From: Bacteroidales bacterium
Lineage (GTDB): Bacteria; Bacteroidota; Bacteroidia; Bacteroidales; B18-G4
NCBI GenBank assembly: GCA_018401355.1
Contig: JAGYLD010000009.1
Location: 1 to 53,008 of the forward strand
Reading direction: 5' to 3'
Length of the DNA stretch: 53,008 nt
A model generated the notes under the pieces. The model searched no databases, was not told where the DNA came from, and saw only the letters and a list, made by a program, of their open reading frames with translations. Below, in pieces: positions 43,801 to 52,448 of the stretch (positions are counted from its first letter, which is position 1; the number at the start of each line of letters is the position of its first letter). A program made the translations under genes and the position numbers.

Positions 43801-46200
43801 TTATCTAATGACCACCGGCACTGTCATAACTCCATCTTCCGAAGCTACAACCAAAAAGTACAAAGAAGGTTCAAGTAATCCCAGATCAAAACTTTTATTA
43901 AGACTTCCTGGGAAATTATTAATTCTCTGACTAAACAAGGTTTGACCTGAGGCATTAATTACAGAGATATCAATAAATTCTTTTCTTTCACCCATAATAT
44001 TGGCATTAAAAATGCCATCATTGGGATTAGGGAGCACCCTGATATCAAAGGCATTTTGTTTTTGCTCTTCAATCGAGAAACAAGGGTCGAAACCAACAGT
44101 CATGGTACTATATGCTGTATCCTCACATGCTTCAGATATGGCCATCAGTGTCAATTCAACAGATCCACCTGAAGTGTCGGAAATTCCAGGAAAATATATT
44201 GGAGACAAAATGGTGGAATCGGTAAATGTTCCATCACCACTTGTAAGCCAGTGCAATTCTGTATAATTTCTGGCATAACCTTCGAGAGGCACATCGGCAT
44301 ATGTACAAACAATGGTATCATTTCCGGCATTAACGATGGTTGCAGTATCAATGTAAAGGGTAAATGTATCGGAACTACTTTGTTCAGGGAGGTATCCTTT
44401 AACAGTAACAGAAAGATCCACTTTTCCATTTTGCAGATCCTGAGGTCCATGTAGATAAACTAATTTCAAACGGTTAGGGTTTTGAAAGATTCCATCACCT
44501 GATGAAGTCCAATGGGCTTCATTAAAATGCTTTGCTTCTGGAGTACGAATTATCAGGTTATAATAACATATAGCAGTATCAGATCCGGCTTCAACAATTG
44601 GTGCAGATATAGGACCGAAATTAAATGAACAAATCCGGGTTTTCCATCCACCAACGCAATATTCATGAGTGAACCAAAATGTAGAGTCATCTATTGGATC
44701 AACAGACATCATGGCATAGTCTCCCCAACGACTGTATGATCCCTGTGATCCGCTACCTGGAACGACCTCTATTTCCATCAGGTTCATTTCTCCTAAAGGA
44801 GCATCAATTTTCCTACCTGCATATCTCATGGAAGGGAAAATGGTATCACTGGAAACAGAAAAACCCAAAGCTATGGTGCCATGAACATTCATGGCTGCAG
44901 TTCCCATCCATCGAGGGATTCCATCCGGTCGAGGTTCCCGCTGATAAATGTACCAGCCATTACCGTCAAAATCATCCCTGAGCTCATACCACCTGACACC
45001 AGCTTTCCCCATGCCATCAGCATTAACCGTATGGTTAGTGACCATGCTGGCATGGGAACCAAAATTCCTGTATTGCAACCTATACATTAATCTATCAGAA
45101 ATTGCCTCGAGTTTAGTTCCTGTAAACGGTTGTGGAATACATTGCCACCTGGGTGCTTCACAAAGCTGGGCAGTAAAGGGTTCTGTCTGCAAAACAAAAG
45201 CTTCCTGAAAAGTGCTGTTGGAAGGAACCTCCCAATCAGCATAAAATTCCCAGATCTGGAGCTGATCGAAAGCAAACCCCCATGCATCATCTTTAAAAAA
45301 TGCCATGTAGTTTGGTGTTCCATCCGGCGGTGGAGGGCCATCAAAATCAGATGGAAGAGCATTGAATACAATGGTGCCTTCCGGCATATCAAAAAGTATC
45401 ATTTTTGCATCAGGATCCCCTTCAAGCATACGATCCCGTTCAAAAGCAGCAGCAGCAGTCCTGTTGTATTGTCCAAACATGTTAAAGGTAGCATAGTACC
45501 CATCTGGCCATATACCTATTTTCGGATAATCATTAAAAGCAGGAAACTGAAAGGCATATTGATAATAAGCCCCAAGGGGATCAGCCGTTTCTGAAATGGC
45601 AATCAACTGCCAATATGTATCGTTTCCTGTATTAATAGCAAATTCGCTGAGCAGCCAGCGGTCGGCCTGTTCATCGTACAGAACAATGGGATCACCATCG
45701 TTTGTGCTGGTCCATGGTCCAATAAATCCACTCCAAAGCGTACTATTGTCAACAGGACCGTAAAGTTTATTTCCAGTTCTGTCCCAGATAGCAAATGACA
45801 GATTAATCATCTGGAAATAGTGGTTGGGTCCTATGTCACCATCTGTATCTGGTGGCAAAACTCCATTAACATTACCTACACCATCAATATTCAATTCAGG
45901 TCCTCGGTGCATTTCAGTTCCAAATTTATTTTGGGACACCGGATCAGGACCTTCAGGAAGGGCATCCCGAATAGTGCCATCCCCGATCATCAGGTTAACC
46001 TCGTTTCGGATTATTCCATCTTTCCAGCTTCTATCGCGTTCTCCTGGAAGTATGACCTTCATATCACGCAAAGGTGCTGTTTTTCTAAAATAAACAGCTT
46101 TATCAATTCGTGTTGGTCTAATGGATTCATCCTGGCTGAAAACGGATCCTGAAATCAAGATAATAAACCCCAACAGGGCTAATGAACGGGTGAGTTTCAT
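43801..46200 (-). CDS. Secreted protein with T9SS type A sorting domain, paralog 1
   Basis: I start at ATG 46200 (MKLTRSLALLGFIIL), which gives a clean signal peptide ending VFSQ and lies about 30 bases downstream of a predicted promoter; an earlier start would fall within the promoter. The roughly 799-residue protein has an N-terminal region with ILPGERDRSWKDG, an aspartate-rich PPDTDGDIGPNHYFQM motif that could bind calcium, and a 450-residue body with DPIVLYDEQADRW and NDYPKIGIWPDGYYATFN. Two related modules of about 85 residues (GDG-F pattern, from about 560 and 645) precede a type A sorting domain (LPNPNDGIF onward, ending PVVIR). Export by T9SS to the surface is expected. The function is unknown. 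The neighbour at 46335-48695 is a close paralog. Confidence 0.85.
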   Translation of the reverse strand: MKLTRSLALLGFIILISGSVFSQDESIRPTRIDKAVYFRKTAPLRDMKVILPGERDRSWKDGIIRNEVNLMIGDGTIRDALPEGPDPVSQNKFGTEMHRGPELNIDGVGNVNGVLPPDTDGDIGPNHYFQMINLSFAIWDRTGNKLYGPVDNSTLWSGFIGPWTSTNDGDPIVLYDEQADRWLLSEFAINTGNDTYWQLIAISETADPLGAYYQYAFQFPAFNDYPKIGIWPDGYYATFNMFGQYNRTAAAAFERDRMLEGDPDAKMILFDMPEGTIVFNALPSDFDGPPPPDGTPNYMAFFKDDAWGFAFDQLQIWEFYADWEVPSNSTFQEAFVLQTEPFTAQLCEAPRWQCIPQPFTGTKLEAISDRLMYRLQYRNFGSHASMVTNHTVNADGMGKAGVRWYELRDDFDGNGWYIYQREPRPDGIPRWMGTAAMNVHGTIALGFSVSSDTIFPSMRYAGRKIDAPLGEMNLMEIEVVPGSGSQGSYSRWGDYAMMSVDPIDDSTFWFTHEYCVGGWKTRICSFNFGPISAPIVEAGSDTAICYYNLIIRTPEAKHFNEAHWTSSGDGIFQNPNRLKLVYLHGPQDLQNGKVDLSVTVKGYLPEQSSSDTFTLYIDTATIVNAGNDTIVCTYADVPLEGYARNYTELHWLTSGDGTFTDSTILSPIYFPGISDTSGGSVELTLMAISEACEDTAYSTMTVGFDPCFSIEEQKQNAFDIRVLPNPNDGIFNANIMGERKEFIDISVINASGQTLFSQRINNFPGSLNKSFDLGLLEPSLYFLVVASEDGVMTVPVVIR

Positions 46201-46236
46201 GAGAAGATTGTTAATTAAACGTTGAGCTGTTGGCTG

Positions 46237-46269
46237 CAAAATTATGAAATAAAAACCATTAAGTGCAAA
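46237..46269 (-). promoter_or_regulatory. Promoter candidate for T9SS paralog 1
   Basis: On the minus strand TTTG (46266-46269) precedes TAATTTTG (46237-46244) by 21 bases, two more than the usual spacing. The -33 box touches the edge of the palindrome at 46269-46314, so a protein bound there could control this promoter. Confidence 0.5.
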
Positions 46270-46314
46270 AATCTGTGTAACCTGTAGTAAGCTTACTACA
46301 GATTACGCAAATTT
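46269..46314. repeat. 46-bp near-perfect palindrome between the two T9SS paralogs
   Basis: The core CTGTAGTAAGCTTACTACAG (46282-46301) is perfectly self-complementary. The symmetry continues 13 bases on each side with only three imperfect positions; as minus-strand RNA two of those are G-U wobbles and one a mismatch, giving a stem of about 23 bp. It may end transcription of the upstream paralog, serve as an operator for the downstream one, or be inverted copies of a dispersed repeat. Confidence 0.85.
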
Positions 46315-46334
46315 ATGTAGATCAATTATTTTAT

Positions 46335-48695
46335 TTAGTGAATAACAACTTTTTGAGTTGCACTTCCCCCCCTGTTAGTAAGGCTGATGAAATAAATACC
46401 TTTGGGATATGCAGTCATGTCAATGCGTTTTCTCTTATCAACTTTGAAAACAGATAATTGCTGAGTGAAAATGCTTTGACCGCTCAAATCAAAGATTTGT
46501 AATATCATGTCTCCATTACCATTCAGGATTAGATCAAAAGAGCCATTGTTTGGATTGGGTATGATAGACATTTCCGGGGATGCTCCATTTAATGATTCAT
46601 TTATTCCTGTGCATTCATCAATAGTAACATCGATAACACTTGCTGATTCTTCTGCACATGGGGTTTTTCCGCTTGCGGTCAAGGTAAGGCTAACAGAACC
46701 GGAACTGATATCATTCGGTCCGGGTGTATATGTTGTATTCAGCAAAGTATCATAATCAAATGACCCATCACCGTTGGTGGTCCACATCAGGGAATCAAAA
46801 CTGGTTGCTGTGGCATTCTCCAGGAATAACGATTCACCTTTACACAAAAGAGTGTCATTCCCTGCAAAAGCAGATGGCAAAACATTAATAAACACTGTAA
46901 CACTATCGCTGTCCACAAAACCTTGTTCATAACCTTCAGCTGTTAGGGTAAGAACAACCGAACCATTGTCAATATCCTGAGAACCTCTCACATATAAAGT
47001 ACTGATTTTCGTAGGATCCTGGAAAAAACCATCACCAGCAGTAGTCCATTCAACACTCTGTGCAGAAGTAACAATCCCATTGGCAGGATAAGCCATATCT
47101 TCACAAATGGTTGTATCTGCACCAGCATCGACTGTTGGAGGAACCATCGGAGACAAATTGAATGAAGCTATCCTTGTGCCCCAACTTGATGACTTCATAT
47201 ATTCCTGTGTAAACCAGAATGTTGAATCATCCACCGGGTCAACTGACATACAAGCGTAGTCTCCCCAACGATTGATGAATGTCTGTGAACTTTGTCCGGC
47301 GATGATCTCCACTTCCTCAATTGTCATCTGTCCAGGTGGATCCGTTGCCCTGCGGCCTGTATACCGGATTGAAGGATAGGTTGACGAGCTGGAAACACTG
47401 TATCCCAGTGCAATATCTCCATTACCGTTCATGGCAATGCTCCCCATCCAACGACTGTCGTTATCTGGTGTATAGGTTCCCTGCTGGTATATAGTCCAGT
47501 CATTTGCCGGTTTTCTGAGTTCATACCAACGGATGCCGGCCTTACCGCCAACACTGACCGTATGATTCAACACCATGGCTTCATGAGATCCAAAGTTTCT
47601 GTATTGGAGTCTGAACATCAGGAAGATAGCAAGGTCATCCAGTTTTTGAGAAGTTCCAGGTTGAGTTATTCCGTTTAGGTTTGAGTTAAAAGAAGCCGGA
47701 GTCAGGGTATTGACCAGCGAGAATGATGAGTTCGAAGTATTGTTCCAGTCAACATCAAATTCGTAGATCTCCAGGTTGTGGTTGTCGAATGTTCTGAGAT
47801 GTGCAAAGTATCCGGGTGTCCCTGAAGGTGGTGGTGTACCGTCAAAATCAGCAGGTTGAAACCCAAAAGTATTGGAATTCAGGTCATAAAATACCATCTG
47901 TGCATCAGGATTTCCTGCGAGCATCTCTGTTCTTTCCAATGCAGCAACACCTACCCTTGTATATGATCCAAACAGGTTGAATGTCATGTAGTATGCATCG
48001 GGCCAAACGGCTAATTTAGGGTAATCGTTAAAGGCAAAAAACTGGAAAGCATAACGGTACCATTCGCCCAGTGGGTCAGGGGTTTGTGATATGGCAACAA
48101 GCTCCCAGTATGTCCCGTTGCTGGTGTTCACGGCAAATTGCGTGGCTATCCAGCGATCGGCAAGCTCATCGTATAGGACTACCGGATCGCCATCGTTGGT
48201 GCCGCTCCATGGGCCAGGAAAACCATTCCACAACGTACTGTTATCTACTGGTCCGTATAATTTAGTTCCGTTTTTATCGTAAATTGCGAACGACAGGTTG
48301 ATCATCTGGAAATAATGATTGGGACCCACATCCCCGTCAGTATCCGGTGGGTAAACACCATTTACATTTCCTGTCCCGTCAACATTCACAAGTGGCCCTT
48401 TAACCGCATGTGACGACCTTGAAGGGGCCGACTGTATCACAGGATCGGGTGCATTGTATGGGTTGTTCCTGACCATCTCACGTATCTCACCTTCAAAAGA
48501 CTCGTTTTGTATAACGCCATCTTTCCAGCTCCGGTCGCGTTCACCTGGCAGTATGACAGGCATGTCACGCAAAGGCGGTGTTTTGTCAAAATAAACGGCT
48601 TTTTGAACCAACGTTGGTTCAAGGTACCTTTCCTGAGAAATGCCAGTTGCTGCAAGTATTGCAAAAGCAGCAAAAAATAATATTAATCTCTTCAT
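46335..48695 (-). CDS. Secreted protein with T9SS type A sorting domain, paralog 2
   Basis: This 786-residue protein has a signal peptide (ending ATGIS-Q region, about 1-20) and the same plan as its neighbour: KAVYFDKTPPLRDMPVILPGERDRSWKDG-type opening, PPDTDGDVGPNHYFQM, GTNDGDPVVLYDELADRW, NDYPKLAVWPDAYYMTFN, two GDG-F modules (from about 530 and 620) and a type A sorting domain (IIPNPNNGSF to KVVIH). The first third is conserved almost residue for residue with paralog 1, and the modules are more diverged. It should be exported to the cell surface. I do not recognise a catalytic motif. A -7 element lies at 48732-48739. Confidence 0.85.
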   Translation of the reverse strand: MKRLILFFAAFAILAATGISQERYLEPTLVQKAVYFDKTPPLRDMPVILPGERDRSWKDGVIQNESFEGEIREMVRNNPYNAPDPVIQSAPSRSSHAVKGPLVNVDGTGNVNGVYPPDTDGDVGPNHYFQMINLSFAIYDKNGTKLYGPVDNSTLWNGFPGPWSGTNDGDPVVLYDELADRWIATQFAVNTSNGTYWELVAISQTPDPLGEWYRYAFQFFAFNDYPKLAVWPDAYYMTFNLFGSYTRVGVAALERTEMLAGNPDAQMVFYDLNSNTFGFQPADFDGTPPPSGTPGYFAHLRTFDNHNLEIYEFDVDWNNTSNSSFSLVNTLTPASFNSNLNGITQPGTSQKLDDLAIFLMFRLQYRNFGSHEAMVLNHTVSVGGKAGIRWYELRKPANDWTIYQQGTYTPDNDSRWMGSIAMNGNGDIALGYSVSSSSTYPSIRYTGRRATDPPGQMTIEEVEIIAGQSSQTFINRWGDYACMSVDPVDDSTFWFTQEYMKSSSWGTRIASFNLSPMVPPTVDAGADTTICEDMAYPANGIVTSAQSVEWTTAGDGFFQDPTKISTLYVRGSQDIDNGSVVLTLTAEGYEQGFVDSDSVTVFINVLPSAFAGNDTLLCKGESLFLENATATSFDSLMWTTNGDGSFDYDTLLNTTYTPGPNDISSGSVSLTLTASGKTPCAEESASVIDVTIDECTGINESLNGASPEMSIIPNPNNGSFDLILNGNGDMILQIFDLSGQSIFTQQLSVFKVDKRKRIDMTAYPKGIYFISLTNRGGSATQKVVIH

Positions 48696-48731
48696 TGTAA
48701 ACGTGGTTGAGTTTAGTAATTAAAAAAGAAA

Positions 48732-48739
48732 CAAAAGTA
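48732..48739 (-). promoter_or_regulatory. Candidate -7 element for T9SS paralog 2
   Basis: The minus strand reads TACTTTTG, a match to TAnnTTTG, about 37 bases before the ATG. No clear -33 box is seen. Confidence 0.4.
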
Positions 48740-48800
48740 ATTAAGTTTTTGTTTAAGTCGGGGTTATAATCGATGCCTTACAAAATCAAATTAATCTTCG

Positions 48801-48828
48801 ATATGCGATCTGAGATCTGCGATCTTTC
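48801..48828. repeat. Short degenerate heptamer array next to rseC
   Basis: Four 7-bp units (ATATGCG, ATCTGAG, ATCTGCG, ATCTTTC) abut the rseC stop codon. They resemble the units at 18869-18954 and 52324-52386, with more drift. Confidence 0.55.
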
Positions 48829-49250
48829 TATTCTTTCAGCTGAAACGTAAACTTCTTCTTAAACTTCTCCCTTCTCAGGTAAAGGATGATGTAATATGGT
48901 ACAAGGATAGCCAGGGAAACAATGGCTGCCAGGCCTTCATTATCCTGGATAGAAGTCATGATAAGCAATGAAATAAAAAAAAGCAGGAAAGGCAGGAAAT
49001 AAGCATAGAAAACAGCCATATTCCCTTTGGATTGTGTAATAAAAAGAGTAACAGTATCTCCGGGTTTCAGGTCATTTCCAGCTGGTTTTTCTACATCGAT
49101 CACCTTTTCTTTCATGTCAGCCACACTGCACATCCCTTTGGCATGGCATGAAGCACAGGCAGACTGGGCCAGTATCCTGACTTTCATCTGGCCGGCACCC
49201 ACTTCCTCGACGATCCCGGGATGGGTTATTTCTATTCCTTTGTTTTCCAT
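48828..49250 (-). CDS. rseC: SoxR-reducing system protein RseC
   Basis: This 140-residue protein matches RseC/MucC. The N-terminal cytosolic domain has cysteines in SACASCHAKGMC near 31-42 and a beta-rich fold, followed by two membrane helices (about 75-95 and 103-122) and a basic tail. In E. coli RseC works with the Rsx (Rnf) complex to reduce SoxR. In Bacteroidota rseC is usually the gene before rnfB, and here a 5.3-kb block separates them. It starts eight bases after the SDR gene. Confidence 0.88.
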   Translation of the reverse strand: MENKGIEITHPGIVEEVGAGQMKVRILAQSACASCHAKGMCSVADMKEKVIDVEKPAGNDLKPGDTVTLFITQSKGNMAVFYAYFLPFLLFFISLLIMTSIQDNEGLAAIVSLAILVPYYIILYLRREKFKKKFTFQLKE

Positions 49251-49258
49251 TTTTTTTC

Positions 49259-49966
49259 TTATGGTACCGTTACCGCAACCGGCAGGGTCTTTCCGTTAAA
49301 ATAATTGTTGCCGTTCAATGCAAAGTAACTGATGAATGTTGCCATTTGTTCAGCTGTTACCGGGGCCTCATAGTTTGGAAAGGCTTCCTTAATCATCTCT
49401 GTTTGTGCCGAACCCAGCGCCAGGCAGTTCACCGCAATTCCCTGCTCCTTGAATTCCTCAGCCATAGCTTCTGTCATAATGGCCAGAGCGCCTTTGCTGG
49501 CACTATAGACCGAAAGACCCGGAAACTTCATACTCCCCTGGAACCCGCCCATGCTGGATATGTTTACAATATGGGCTCTTGAAGAAAAGTATGGAAACAA
49601 TGCCTTCACCAGCCGGAACGGAGCTTTGATGTTCACCGAAAAGACCTTGTCGAACTCCTTGTTGCTGATCTCTATCAGTGGTTTATTGATGATGTATCCT
49701 GCATTGTTAACCAGGATGTCGATGTGTTCAAACTTCCCTTCAACCGTATCTATGAGTTTTTCTTCAAAATCATTGTTCGTAAGATCAAGTGCAAGAGGTA
49801 CAACCGTTGCTTTTTCGTTGATACTTTTGCAATGTCCTTCGAGGGTCAGCAATGATTTGTAATTCCTGGAAACAGCCAGAATTTTATGGTCTCCTTCAGA
49901 AACCAGGTGCTTAACCATCTCAAAGCCAATCCCTCTGCTTGCGCCGGTAATAATTATGTTCATCAT
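49259..49966 (-). CDS. Short-chain dehydrogenase/reductase (SDR)
   Basis: This 235-residue Rossmann enzyme has TGASRGIGFEM near the N-terminus for cofactor, NNAGY near 88, and the catalytic YSASK near 155, with a serine about 13 residues before. It is a classical SDR, probably NADP-linked; the substrate cannot be told. It is the first gene of a minus-strand pair with rseC and is divergent from the DUF4783-nadC run. Either of the first two ATG codons could be the start. Confidence 0.88.
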   Translation of the reverse strand: MMNIIITGASRGIGFEMVKHLVSEGDHKILAVSRNYKSLLTLEGHCKSINEKATVVPLALDLTNNDFEEKLIDTVEGKFEHIDILVNNAGYIINKPLIEISNKEFDKVFSVNIKAPFRLVKALFPYFSSRAHIVNISSMGGFQGSMKFPGLSVYSASKGALAIMTEAMAEEFKEQGIAVNCLALGSAQTEMIKEAFPNYEAPVTAEQMATFISYFALNGNNYFNGKTLPVAVTVP

Positions 49967-50000
49967 TCAGGATTTTAATCGCCAAATTAGGTAAATTTAT

Positions 50001-50008
50001 TAAATTTG
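50001..50008 (+). promoter_or_regulatory. Candidate -7 element for the DUF4783-nadC run
   Basis: TAAATTTG matches TAnnTTTG. Transcription would start near 50014, after the first possible in-frame start at 50011, which supports ATG 50053 for the DUF4783 gene. No good -33 box. Confidence 0.4.
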
Positions 50009-50052
50009 TTATGAATCTGGCCCGCATTTTGTGTTATAAAAAAGAAACAATT

Positions 50053-50445
50053 ATGCGAAAAACCTACCTCATTATCATTGGATTACTGATCATAGTCCAA
50101 GCCGGTTTCTCCCAGGAAGCCGTTAAAAGTGACCTGTCTTCCGCTCTCAAAGCCGGGGACATCACCCTTTTTTCCGACCATTTGCATACCTATATCGACC
50201 TCAGCATACCCGGCCTTGACAATAACGTAAGCAAGAACCAGGCCATTCAGGGCTTGAAGGATTTTTTCAGGAAGCACCCACCCTCATCATACGTAAAAAA
50301 CCATGAGGGTTCTTCCAAAGACGGATCCATATATATAATCGGGACGTACAGTTCAAATAACGGGAAAAATTTCAGGACGTACTTTTTAATGAAGAAGATG
50401 GAAGGTCAATTCCGAATCGTTCAGATACAATTTGACGAACAATAG
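50053..50445 (+). CDS. DUF4783 family secreted protein
   Basis: I use ATG 50053 because it opens a signal peptide (MRKTYLIIIGLLIIVQAGFSQ) and a predicted promoter lies just upstream. The mature part of about 110 residues matches DUF4783, which has an NTF2-like alpha-beta fold (ALKAGDITLFSDHL, KDFFRKHPPSSYV, YLIGTY-like). The function is unknown; in Bacteroidota it often sits next to nadC, as here. Its stop is one base before the nadC ATG. Confidence 0.82.
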   Translation: MRKTYLIIIGLLIIVQAGFSQEAVKSDLSSALKAGDITLFSDHLHTYIDLSIPGLDNNVSKNQAIQGLKDFFRKHPPSSYVKNHEGSSKDGSIYIIGTYSSNNGKNFRTYFLMKKMEGQFRIVQIQFDEQ

Positions 50446-50446
50446 T

Positions 50447-51298
50447 ATGGTAAATCAGGCATTGAGTATTGAAGAAATCATTGAAAAGGCCATCCTGGAA
50501 GATATTGGTGACGGGGACCACACCTCCCTGTCTACAATACCCAAGGATGCAACAGGCAAAGCAGAATTACTGATCAAGGAAAAGGGAGTGATCGCAGGTG
50601 TCCGGATTGCCAAAATGGTCTTTCATAAGATTGACCAGGAGATAAAATTCAAACAGTTAATAAAAGATGGCAATCAGGTTTCCCCGGGCGATATTGCCTT
50701 TCGTGTGGAAGGTAAATCCAGCTCCATTGTGATGGCCGAAAGGCTGGCATTGAACTTTATGCAGCGTATGAGTGGCATTGCCACCTTTACCCGGTCGCTG
50801 ACAGAGAAGATCGGAGGAACCAAAGCTGTCATCCTGGATACACGGAAGACCACCCCAAACCTCAGGGAACTTGAAAAAGAAGCCGTCAGGATTGGTGGTG
50901 CACAAAACCACAGGATGGGATTGTACGACATGATCATGATCAAAGATAACCATGTGGATTTTGCAGGGGGCATTGCCAAAGCTATTGATGCAGCAAGAAA
51001 ATATTTACAGGAAAATAAAAAAGACCTGAAAATCGAGATTGAAGTCCGCAATTTCGATGAGCTGGAACAGGTTCTTGCCCACGGCGGCATTGACCGCATC
51101 ATGCTGGATAACTTCACTCCAACTGAACTTACCAAAGCCGTTGAAGCCATTGCAGGCCGCTTTGAATCTGAGGCTTCAGGTGGTATCAATGGTGATACTA
51201 TCAGGGATTACGCTGAAACAGGAGTAGATTATATCTCCATCGGTGCACTGACCCACCATATAAAAAGTCTTGACATGAGTTTAAAAGCTGTTTCCTGA
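50447..51298 (+). CDS. nadC: Nicotinate-nucleotide pyrophosphorylase (carboxylating)
   Basis: I start at ATG 50447 (MVNQALSIEEIIEKAI), one base after the previous stop. The 283-residue enzyme turns quinolinate and PRPP into nicotinate mononucleotide in NAD synthesis. Motifs include LEDIGDGDHTS near 20, ERLALNFMQRMSGIAT near 100, DTRKTTPNLRELEK near 135 and IMIKDNHVDFAGG near 165. Its TGA overlaps the next ATG (TGATG), so translation is probably coupled. Confidence 0.96.
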   Translation: MVNQALSIEEIIEKAILEDIGDGDHTSLSTIPKDATGKAELLIKEKGVIAGVRIAKMVFHKIDQEIKFKQLIKDGNQVSPGDIAFRVEGKSSSIVMAERLALNFMQRMSGIATFTRSLTEKIGGTKAVILDTRKTTPNLRELEKEAVRIGGAQNHRMGLYDMIMIKDNHVDFAGGIAKAIDAARKYLQENKKDLKIEIEVRNFDELEQVLAHGGIDRIMLDNFTPTELTKAVEAIAGRFESEASGGINGDTIRDYAETGVDYISIGALTHHIKSLDMSLKAVS

Positions 51299-52272
51299 TG
51301 CCTGCCAAGAAAAAATTCAAAGGCTTAAACCGGTTCAAGGCCTACCGGAAAATAAAGATGGAGGCCATCCGCCTGGCCAGAAAGATTGTACTTCCCGGTT
51401 TTGGAGGAATGCCCATTTATGACGTACTGAGCTTTTTCTTTCAGGGCATACAGAAAAGTTCCCTTATTTCCAGGGCCAATTCCCTGTCGTTTACTTTTAT
51501 GTTGGCCATTTTCCCCGGTATCATCTTTTTCTTTACACTGATACCCTACATCCCTGTTGAAAACTTGCATTCTACCATCATGTCGACCCTATCGGAGATC
51601 ATGCCAGAGAATGCTTTCAAAACTGTTGAAAGCACTATCAAGGACCTGATCAGCATACAGCGTAGCAGCTTGCTTTCCATTGGATTTTTTGCAGCCCTGT
51701 ATTTTGCATCCAATGGTGTTATGGGCATAATGAAAGCATTCAACCGTACATCGCATACTATTGAAACGCGATCAAAGATTCAGCAGATTGTAATCTCTCT
51801 GATCCTGATACTGATTATATTTATCATCATCGTACTTTCATCTACTCTTCTCATTTTGGCTTCCTATCTCATTCAATACCTGGAGGTTAAAGGGCTTTGG
51901 CAAAACTCATTTACTGTTTTTGTGATCAACACCACCAAGTGGTTGCTGATCCTTTTCATGCTCTTTGTCCTGATTTCCCTGATATATTTCCTGGCGCCGG
52001 CAAAAAGAGGCGAATTCAGGTTTTTCTCCGCTGGTTCTACCCTTGCCACTCTGCTGGCCCTGATCTTTATGATGGGTTTTAATTTTTACATCGACCATTT
52101 TGCCCAGTACAATAAACTATACGGATCTTTAGGTACCCTGATTATCCTGATGTTATGGATCAACCTGAACGCCATTGCCCTGTTGATCGGGTTTGAGCTC
52201 AATGCCAGCATCCTGGATGCCAAGCTGAATCACCGCACGATAGAGTATTCGGAGCATAATGATATGGAATGA
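51298..52272 (+). CDS. YihY/virulence factor BrkB family membrane protein
   Basis: This 324-residue protein has about six membrane helices and a basic N-terminus. The YihY phrases ANSLSFTFMLAIFPGIIFFFTLIPYIP near 60-85, YFASNGVMGIMKAFNRT near 136 and LAPAKRGEFRFFSAGSTLATLL near 228 are present. The family was once called ribonuclease BN in error; its role is unknown. It is coupled to nadC. Confidence 0.9.
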   Translation: MPAKKKFKGLNRFKAYRKIKMEAIRLARKIVLPGFGGMPIYDVLSFFFQGIQKSSLISRANSLSFTFMLAIFPGIIFFFTLIPYIPVENLHSTIMSTLSEIMPENAFKTVESTIKDLISIQRSSLLSIGFFAALYFASNGVMGIMKAFNRTSHTIETRSKIQQIVISLILILIIFIIIVLSSTLLILASYLIQYLEVKGLWQNSFTVFVINTTKWLLILFMLFVLISLIYFLAPAKRGEFRFFSAGSTLATLLALIFMMGFNFYIDHFAQYNKLYGSLGTLIILMLWINLNAIALLIGFELNASILDAKLNHRTIEYSEHNDME

Positions 52273-52323
52273 TATTAACTATGAAGACACAAAGGAATCA
52301 GATTGCAGGTTGCAAGATTCAAA

Positions 52324-52386
52324 ATTTCTGCTCTCTGCTCTCTGATCTCTGCTATCTGCTCTCTGATCTCTGCTCTCTGATCTCCA
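52324..52386. repeat. Heptamer tandem array (nine 7-bp units)
   Basis: Nine consecutive units: ATTTCTG, CTCTCTG twice, ATCTCTG, CTATCTG, CTCTCTG, ATCTCTG, CTCTCTG, ATCTCCA. The consensus is (A/C)TCTCTG. The array lies between the YihY gene and a secreted-protein gene, and degenerate repeat-like sequence precedes it. It is the clearest of three such arrays in this window. Confidence 0.9.
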
Positions 52387-52448
52387 AACATGCAACGAAA
52401 ACAAAACGGAACTTGTCATTATAATAGCACAATTACCTCACCATTATT

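Noticed and set aside
45130-45594. 154-codon plus-strand frame inside T9SS paralog 1
   Set aside because: Shadow of a gene with a signal peptide and sorting domain; no independent support.
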